Shown here piece after piece: positions 59,106 through 64,000 of a stretch of 64,000 bases of DNA. The DNA is from JBEDUK01 sp963781595 (GTDB taxonomy: Bacteria; Actinomycetota; UBA4738): contig CAWAGG010000006.1 of the NCBI GenBank assembly GCA_963781595.1, positions 2,480,001 through 2,544,000 of the forward strand, written 5' to 3'. Made by a program: the position numbers and the translations under genes. Numbering within the stretch: position 1 is the first letter of the stretch; each line of letters begins with the position of its first letter. The notes under the pieces are model-generated. The model saw only the letters and a list, made by a program, of their open reading frames with translations, was not told the origin of the DNA and did no database searches.

Positions 59106-61060
59106 CTAGCGATCCGAGCGCGCGACGATCGGCGCGACCAGACGCAGCAACGCGCCCACGACGAGCCGCTCCCCCACGCCCTCGTAGTGCGTCCCATCCG
59201 GCCGCGCCACCACCCCGTCGACCCGGTCGTCGCACGGCGCGGTGTCCGACCGGCATACGACGTCGGTGATCGAGATGAACGCGGCCAGGTCGGGATGCCG
59301 ATCGGCGTAGCTGCGCAGCATCTCGTTCCAGCGGACCGTGATGTCGCGGTAGTGGCCGATCCGCAGGTCGACCCAGTGCCGGCAGCCCTTCGGACAGTGC
59401 GTCGAAGCCCCCTCCCCCGGGGGCTCGGTCGCGACGAAGACCACGATCGCGCCGCGGGCGGTCAAGCGGCGGACCGTTCGGCTGAGCGACACCGTCCGCA
59501 GTCCCCAGAACCGAGGCGTCCCGACGGTCACGTGCTCACCCTCGGCGGTGATGAAATCCGAGAGCGACCAGCGATCCCACCAGAGCACGACGTCCGGGTC
59601 GAGCTTCCGGACGGCGTCGTCCTGGCGGTGAACCACGTCGGGGCAGGCCGTGATGACCTCCGGCGGGTTCCCCGCCCACGTCGTCACCTCCCCGGACACC
59701 GGGCACCCACCCGCGGCGGCCGAGGCGACCCGCCACCCACGCGCCGCGCCCGCTCGCTCGAGGGCAGCCTCCAGCCGCAGCGGCACCGAGTCGCCGGCCA
59801 CCAGGACGACCGGCACGCCGGGCGGGGGCGCCGGCACGGCCGTCGCTGCAACCGACGTGCCGACCGTCGCGATCATCGCGAGGGGCACCGACAGCAACAC
59901 GGCGCGGCGCCGCCACGCGTCGCTCCATCGCACCCGCTTCGCGCCCGGTCGCCCGAGCCGGATCGGGCGCTCGACCAGGTGGTACGAGAGCGTCGCCGCG
60001 GCGATCGTGAGCGCCACGACCAGCCCGCCGCGCAGCAGTCGGTCCGATCCGGCGGCCGACGGTACCCCGAACCACACCATCAGCGGCCAGTGCCACAGGT
60101 AGACGCCGTACGAGATGACGCCGAGCCACGCGAGCGGTCTGAACGCGAAGACCGAGCCGAGGCGCCGCCCACACCCGACCCAGAGCGGCGCCACGACCGA
60201 GACGGTGAGGATCGACACGGCGAGGGCGCCTCCCAGGTAGTACCAGGAAGCCTGGGCCCGGAGCGCCGCGACGGCGGCGATCGTTCCGACGACGCCGACC
60301 GGCAGGAGCAGCGGACCCATGCGACCCACGAGCGCCCGCCCACGCGGGCTGGCGACCACGACCGCGCCGAGCGCGCCGAGCAGGGGCTCCAGGATCCTCG
60401 CGTCCGTGCCCATGTACGCGCGGTCCGCCCCGGACGACGACCAGAGCACCGCGAGCGCAACGGCCGACGCGATCGCCCCCCGCCGGCGAGCGCCGCGATC
60501 GCCATCCGCGGACGTCGCGCGATGAAGATGATGAGCGCCAGCGCCAGCGGCCACACCAGGTAGAACTGCTCCTCGATCGCGAGCGACCACGTGTGCTGCA
60601 GCGGGCTGACGGTCCCTGCGTTCGCGAAGTAGCTGCTCGAGGCGATCAGGTGCCAGTTCGCCGCGTAGGTCGTCGTCGCGAGCAGGTCGCCTCGAACGGA
60701 GCTGCGGCCGATCGCGGTCGCCGTGAAGTGGGTCACGGCGGCCACGACGAGCAGCAACAGGATCAGCGCGGGCATCAGCCTGCGGATCCGCCGCGCCCAG
60801 AACGCGCTGACCCCGATCCTCCCCGTCCGCTCGACCTCGGTCAAGAGCAGGCTCGTGACCAGGAAACCGGAGAGCACGAAGAAGATGTCGACGCCGAGGA
60901 AGCCGCCGCCCGCGCCGGGGACGTTCAGGTGGAACAGGAACACGAGGAGCACGGCGATCCCGCGGAGACCGTCCAGCGCCTGGACGTGCGCGACGTGCGG
61001 GCGGGCGGCCGCGTTCGGAACGCTCGCCCGCGGGCGCATCCGTGCCCCGACCCCTGCCAC
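59106..61060 (-). pseudogene. OafA/YrhL-type acyltransferase with SGNH domain, frameshifted at a poly-C tract
   Basis: Upper part (61060 to about 60480): VQALDGLRGIAVLLVFLFHL, GGFLGVDIFFVLSGFLVT, ARRIRRLMPALILLLL and HTWSLAIEEQFYLVWPL are acyltransferase-3 motifs in membrane helices. At the six-C run 60476-60481 the frame shifts, and the lower part continues with AIASAVALAVLWSSS, later helices, and a C-terminal SGNH-hydrolase domain with GDSVPLRL and a DGTHYEG block. Joined it encodes about 650 residues, a normal length. It would O-acetylate surface glycans. As read it gives two broken products; indel error at the homopolymer is likely. Confidence 0.75.
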
Positions 61061-61122
61061 CCGCGGAGCCTACGGCGCAGCCTCGCCCGCCGTCCAGGCA
61101 ACCACGCGACGGAAGGCGCCGG

Positions 61123-62295
61123 CTACAGTCCGAGCGTCTTGGCGATGTTCGCCCGGAGGATCTCGCTGGTTCCCTCGTAGAGGCGCATCGCCCGTACGTC
61201 CCGGTACCAGGTCTCGAGGCCCATCTCGGTCATGAACCCGTTCCCGCCGTAGACCTGGATCGCGCGGTCCGCGACCCGCCCGACCATCTCGGTGGCGACG
61301 AGCTTCGCCAGCGCCGCCTGCCGACGGCCGTCCGCGCCCTCGTCGATCTCCTGCGCGCAGCGGTACACGAGCAGACGCGTCATCTCGAGCTCCGCGTACG
61401 AGTCGACCAGGTGCCCCTGGACGAACTGGTTCTTGCCGATCGGACGCTCGAACGCGACGCGTGTCGTCGCATACTCGAGCGCCTGGTCCAGCATCCGCTG
61501 GGCGATCCCGAGCGCGCTCGCGGCGATCTGCAGCCGCGCGCCGTTGATCCCGCGGACCGCGGAATAGAAGCCGAACCCGACCTGACCCAGCACCTGTCCT
61601 GGCCCGAGGCGGACGTCGGTGAACGTCAGCTCCACCGGGTTCTGCCACGGCGACATCGTCCGCTGCACGCGCGTGACCTCGTACCCCTTCGTGTCGGCGT
61701 CCACGAAGAACGCCGTCACGCCGCCCTGCGCCTTCTTCTCCGCGTCCGTGACCGCGAACACCAGCGCGAAGTCCGCCGTGTCGCCGCCCGTGATGAAATG
61801 CTTCCGGCCGTTCAGGACCCACGCGTCGCCGTCGAGGACGGCCTTCGTCTGGATCCGCTGCGCATCCGAGCCCGCCCCGGGCTCGGTCAGCGCGAAGCAC
61901 GTCGTCTTGTCCGCGGACATCAGGGGGTACAGGTACTTCTCGCGCTGTTCCTCGGTGCAGTCCATGTAGATCGGCGTCGGGCCCGTGACCACCGGGAAGA
62001 CCGACTCGAACATGGCAAGCAGCAGGCCCGTGCGACTGACCTCCTCGTGCAGGAGGACCTGTCCGAGGTAGGACAGGCCGCCGCCCCCGACCTCCTCCGG
62101 CATGTGCAGCCCGAAGAAGCCCAGCTCGGCCGACCGCCGACGCATCTTCGCGCGTTCGTCCTTGTACGCCTCGAACGTCCCGGTCTCCTGGATCTCCTGG
62201 CGGTAGCCTTCCTCGACGGGACGGACCTCCCGGTCGATGAAGTCGCGGAGCGACTCCCGGAGATCGATCAGTTCCTGCGGGATCGCGATCGGCAC
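61123..62295 (-). CDS. Acyl-CoA dehydrogenase
   Basis: 390 residues. ELIDLRESLRDFIDREVRPV start, FFGLHMPEEVGGGGLSYLGQ, CFALTEPGAGSDAQRIQTKA, WVLNGRKHFITGGDTADFAL, IGKNQFVQGHLVDSYAELEM and IQVYGGNGFMTEMGLETWYR with RLYEGTSEILR (catalytic Glu). Distinct from the first one at 56473, about 25-30% alike by eye. GTG 62295 has GGAGGTACGAGCC upstream, an excellent ribosome site. A TetR-type palindrome lies just upstream. Confidence 0.9.
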   Translation of the reverse strand: MPIAIPQELIDLRESLRDFIDREVRPVEEGYRQEIQETGTFEAYKDERAKMRRRSAELGFFGLHMPEEVGGGGLSYLGQVLLHEEVSRTGLLLAMFESVFPVVTGPTPIYMDCTEEQREKYLYPLMSADKTTCFALTEPGAGSDAQRIQTKAVLDGDAWVLNGRKHFITGGDTADFALVFAVTDAEKKAQGGVTAFFVDADTKGYEVTRVQRTMSPWQNPVELTFTDVRLGPGQVLGQVGFGFYSAVRGINGARLQIAASALGIAQRMLDQALEYATTRVAFERPIGKNQFVQGHLVDSYAELEMTRLLVYRCAQEIDEGADGRRQAALAKLVATEMVGRVADRAIQVYGGNGFMTEMGLETWYRDVRAMRLYEGTSEILRANIAKTLGL

Positions 62296-62335
62296 GGCTC
62301 GTACCTCCTTCACGAGGAACATCGGCAACGCGGCG

Positions 62336-62371
62336 AACCTACCGAAGCGTAGGTTACCGATCCGTAGGTTA
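62336..62371. promoter_or_regulatory. AACCTAC-N6-GTAGGTT operator with a third half-site
   Basis: AACCTAC (62336-62342) and GTAGGTT (62349-62355) are perfect 7-bp arms, and a second GTAGGTT (62364-62370) lies 15 bp further, within the repeat CGTAGGTTA. Located about 40 bp upstream of the acyl-CoA dehydrogenase start. The layout is like TetR/FadR-type lipid-metabolism repressor sites; the protein is unknown. Confidence 0.5.
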
Positions 62372-62401
62372 GCACCGCCGGCCGCGGACGGGGGCCGGGC
62401 G

Positions 62402-62743
62402 TCAGCTCGGATCGCGGATCTCGATCGAACCCTCGAACTCGCGCGCCTCGAACACCGGCTCGGCGCGCGTCGCCGGCCCCCGGAGCACCCGCCCGTCCGA
62501 CAGGCGGAACAGGCTCCCATGCAGCGGACAGGTGACCGTGGGTTCGCCGCTCAGCGATCCGATCGGGCCGCGATGCAGCGGGCCGCCCGCGTGGGTGCAC
62601 CGGTCGGCGATCGCGTAGATCCGCTCGCCGCGGCGGTAGAGCATGATGCCCTGTCCCTCTACCGTCACCAGCACCGCCTTCCCGACGGGGAGGTCGTTCG
62701 CCGGGAGGACCGCGAGCCAGCCGGCGTCGTCGGGCTCGTTCAT
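62402..62743 (-). CDS. Rieske [2Fe-2S] ferredoxin-like protein
   Basis: 113 residues. RCTHAGGPLHRG and CPLHGSLFRLSDGRV give the C-x-H and C-x2-H ligands of a Rieske cluster. Likely an electron carrier or non-heme oxygenase ferredoxin component in the cytoplasm. ATG 62743 overlaps the peptidase stop (ATGA), so they are co-translated. Followed by the acyl-CoA dehydrogenase operator region. Confidence 0.9.
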   Translation of the reverse strand: MNEPDDAGWLAVLPANDLPVGKAVLVTVEGQGIMLYRRGERIYAIADRCTHAGGPLHRGPIGSLSGEPTVTCPLHGSLFRLSDGRVLRGPATRAEPVFEAREFEGSIEIRDPS

Positions 62744-63840
62744 GTGACCACGACCGGATCGCGCGTCGCGCGGTTCAGTGAACGCACCCCGTCGTCGGTG
62801 ACGACCACGATGTCCTCGATCCGGACACCGAAGCGCGCGGGCAGGTAGACGCCCGGCTCGATCGAGAAGGCGTTCCCCTGCCGGAGCGGCTCCGGGTTCC
62901 CCGACACGATGTACGGGTCCTCGTGCTCCTCGAGCCCGATCCCGTGTCCCGTCCGGTGGATGAACCGGTCACCGAACCCGGCCTGTGCGATCACGTCCCG
63001 GGCCGCACGATCCACGTCCTCGGCCGCCACCCCGGGACCCGCCAGCTCGAAGGCCTCGCGGTGCGCCCTGCGGACCACGTCGTAGACCTCGGCCATCTCG
63101 TCGGTGGGCTCGCCGACGAAGACCGTGCGCGTGATGTCGGACGAGTACCCGAGGCGGCGCCCACCGAAGTCCATCACGACCGCGTCACCCACCTGGATGA
63201 CCCGGTCCGTCGGCTCGTGGTGGGGCGAGGCGCCGTTCGGGCCGGAGCCGACGATCGTGAACAACGGCACGTCGTGACCCTCTTCGACGAGCATCGCGGC
63301 CAGATCCGATGCGACCTCCCGCTCGGTCCGTCCCGCGAAGCGCAGCGCGACGACGCGATCGAACGTCCGGTCCGCCGCCGCTGCCGTGACCTGCAGCAGC
63401 TCGACCTCCCCGGCATCCTTCACCGCGCGCAGCGGGGCGAGCAACGTCGACGCGGACCGGAGCCGGGCCGAGTCCGCCGCGCCTTCGAGGCCTAGGAGGT
63501 GGACGGCCCACAGCCGGTCCGACACGGCTACGTCGCCGTCGAGATCCGGCAGGAGCCCCGCGAGCAGCTCGTAGGGATCGTCACCGTCGGGCCAATCGGT
63601 GATCTGGGCGATCGCGCCGACGCCCGCGTCCTCGGCCCGCGGTCGCTCCAGCTCCGGCACGATCAGCACAGGGTCGGCATCCGGTCTGACGACGAACGCG
63701 GTCAGCCGCTCCAGCGGGGGTGGATCGTAGCCCGTGAGGTAGATCAGGTCGGGGCCGGGCGCAGCCACGAGGGCCGTCAGGCCCGCCTCGCCGAGCGCGG
63801 CGGACGCCCGTTCGATCCTCGATGCATGGTCGTGGTCCAC
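62740..63840 (-). CDS. Xaa-Pro aminopeptidase/creatinase-family (M24) peptidase
   Basis: 366 residues from GTG 63840. N-terminal creatinase-like domain, then the pita-bread domain: VMDFGGRRLGYSSDITRTVF (metal Asp pair), HRTGHGIGLEEHEDPYI (His), FSIEPGVYLP (Glu) and FGVRIEDIVVV (Glu). Dimetal (Mn/Co) proline-specific aminopeptidase. GTG 63840 lies 9 nt from TATCAT, a probable near-leaderless start; longer reading to 63990 enters the upstream lipid kinase. Confidence 0.88.
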   Translation of the reverse strand: MDHDHASRIERASAALGEAGLTALVAAPGPDLIYLTGYDPPPLERLTAFVVRPDADPVLIVPELERPRAEDAGVGAIAQITDWPDGDDPYELLAGLLPDLDGDVAVSDRLWAVHLLGLEGAADSARLRSASTLLAPLRAVKDAGEVELLQVTAAAADRTFDRVVALRFAGRTEREVASDLAAMLVEEGHDVPLFTIVGSGPNGASPHHEPTDRVIQVGDAVVMDFGGRRLGYSSDITRTVFVGEPTDEMAEVYDVVRRAHREAFELAGPGVAAEDVDRAARDVIAQAGFGDRFIHRTGHGIGLEEHEDPYIVSGNPEPLRQGNAFSIEPGVYLPARFGVRIEDIVVVTDDGVRSLNRATRDPVVVT

Positions 63841-63849
63841 GGCGTCGCG

Positions 63850-63855
63850 ATGATA
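63850..63855 (-). promoter_or_regulatory. Near-leaderless -10 box (TATCAT) for M24 peptidase
   Basis: TATCAT on the minus strand, 9 nt before GTG 63840, no Shine-Dalgarno sequence. Confidence 0.4.
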
Positions 63856-63890
63856 CCCGCCGTCCGATCCGTCGGGTCGAGCGGGTAACC

Positions 63891-64000
63891 TCAGATCCGC
63901 AGGGTGATGGCCTCGGGCACGAGCTCGAACCGCGCCGGCGTCGTGCCCAGGTACGCGCCGTCCGCGTGCAGCGGGATCGGCCGGTCGCAATCGACCTCGA
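63891..64000 (-). CDS. C-terminus of a diacylglycerol/lipid kinase (YegS/DagK-like), cut by window edge
   Basis: Only the last 35 residues are present, ending IPLHADGAYLGTTPARFELV and ITLRI before the stop at 63891. The HADGEYLGTTPARFE-type strand pattern is typical of the C-terminal domain of bacterial lipid kinases (DgkB/YegS), which phosphorylate diacylglycerol or sphingosine-like lipids. The rest lies beyond the window. Confidence 0.65.
   Translation of the reverse strand, partial: EVDCDRPIPLHADGAYLGTTPARFELVPEAITLRI

Noticed and set aside
1..64000. tRNA, rRNA, CRISPR arrays, insertion sequences or prophage
   Set aside because: Intergenic stretches were read for cloverleaf, repeat-spacer and transposase patterns and none was found; a scan with dedicated software could still detect divergent forms.

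Overview
The window is strongly GC-rich DNA, gene-dense and mostly coded on the minus strand, with many GTG starts and many 4-bp ATGA/GTGA start-stop overlaps. Gene content (an SbcCD pair, a KamA-type radical SAM protein, paired acyl-CoA dehydrogenases, LuxR-type response regulators, BY-kinase, CapD) and start codons directly downstream of TANNNT -10 boxes point to a bacterium of the Actinomycetota. A deep-branching or uncultured lineage seems likely, and Chloroflexota is the main alternative. No rRNA, tRNA, CRISPR array, transposase or phage gene was seen, and no gene-free stretch exceeds about 300 bp.

Layout. (1) 1-7,757: a truncated FAD monooxygenase, two small frame-broken genes, a secreted small protein, an unknown gene with a BNR-type propeller gene, and a divergent secreted PQQ-type sugar dehydrogenase with a PKD domain. 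(2) 7,758-30,549: about 21 minus-strand genes, almost all overlapping or nearly touching, forming a surface-polysaccharide operon. It holds eight glycosyltransferase or sugar-phosphate transferase genes, sugar-nucleotide epimerases, a nucleotidyltransferase, a C-methyltransferase, a DegT aminotransferase, deacetylases, acetyltransferases, an O-antigen ligase/polymerase-like protein and an unusual RmlC-aminopeptidase fusion. (3) 30,692-32,275: a divergent Tat-exported G8/beta-helix protein resembling the CEMIP/TMEM2 hyaluronidase family. (4) 32,268-41,760: the export and control half of the locus: a DUF2334-like deacetylase, Wzt and Wzm ABC transporter, two nucleotide-sugar dehydrogenases, a sigma-region-4-like regulator, a frame-broken Wzz/BY-kinase, a LuxR regulator and CapD. 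(5) 41,893-45,403: two LuxR response regulators and a GAF histidine kinase. (6) 45,638-64,000: housekeeping and metabolism: SbcD/SbcC, amidohydrolase, YjbQ, KamA with a divergent Lrp regulator, an SRPBCC-like protein with a PAS histidine kinase, two acyl-CoA dehydrogenases, CysS, an OafA-like acyltransferase (frame-broken), a Rieske protein, an Xaa-Pro peptidase and the end of a lipid kinase.

How it fits together (inference): regions 2-5 build, modify, polymerise and export a deoxysugar-containing surface polysaccharide. The adjacent LuxR regulators may control it through a CGTAR-N5-CTACG palindrome that I find upstream of capD, of both response regulator genes and of the sugar dehydrogenase. 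Six frame breaks in four otherwise recognisable genes suggest either local pseudogenisation or uncorrected indels in the assembly, so those genes should be treated as provisional.
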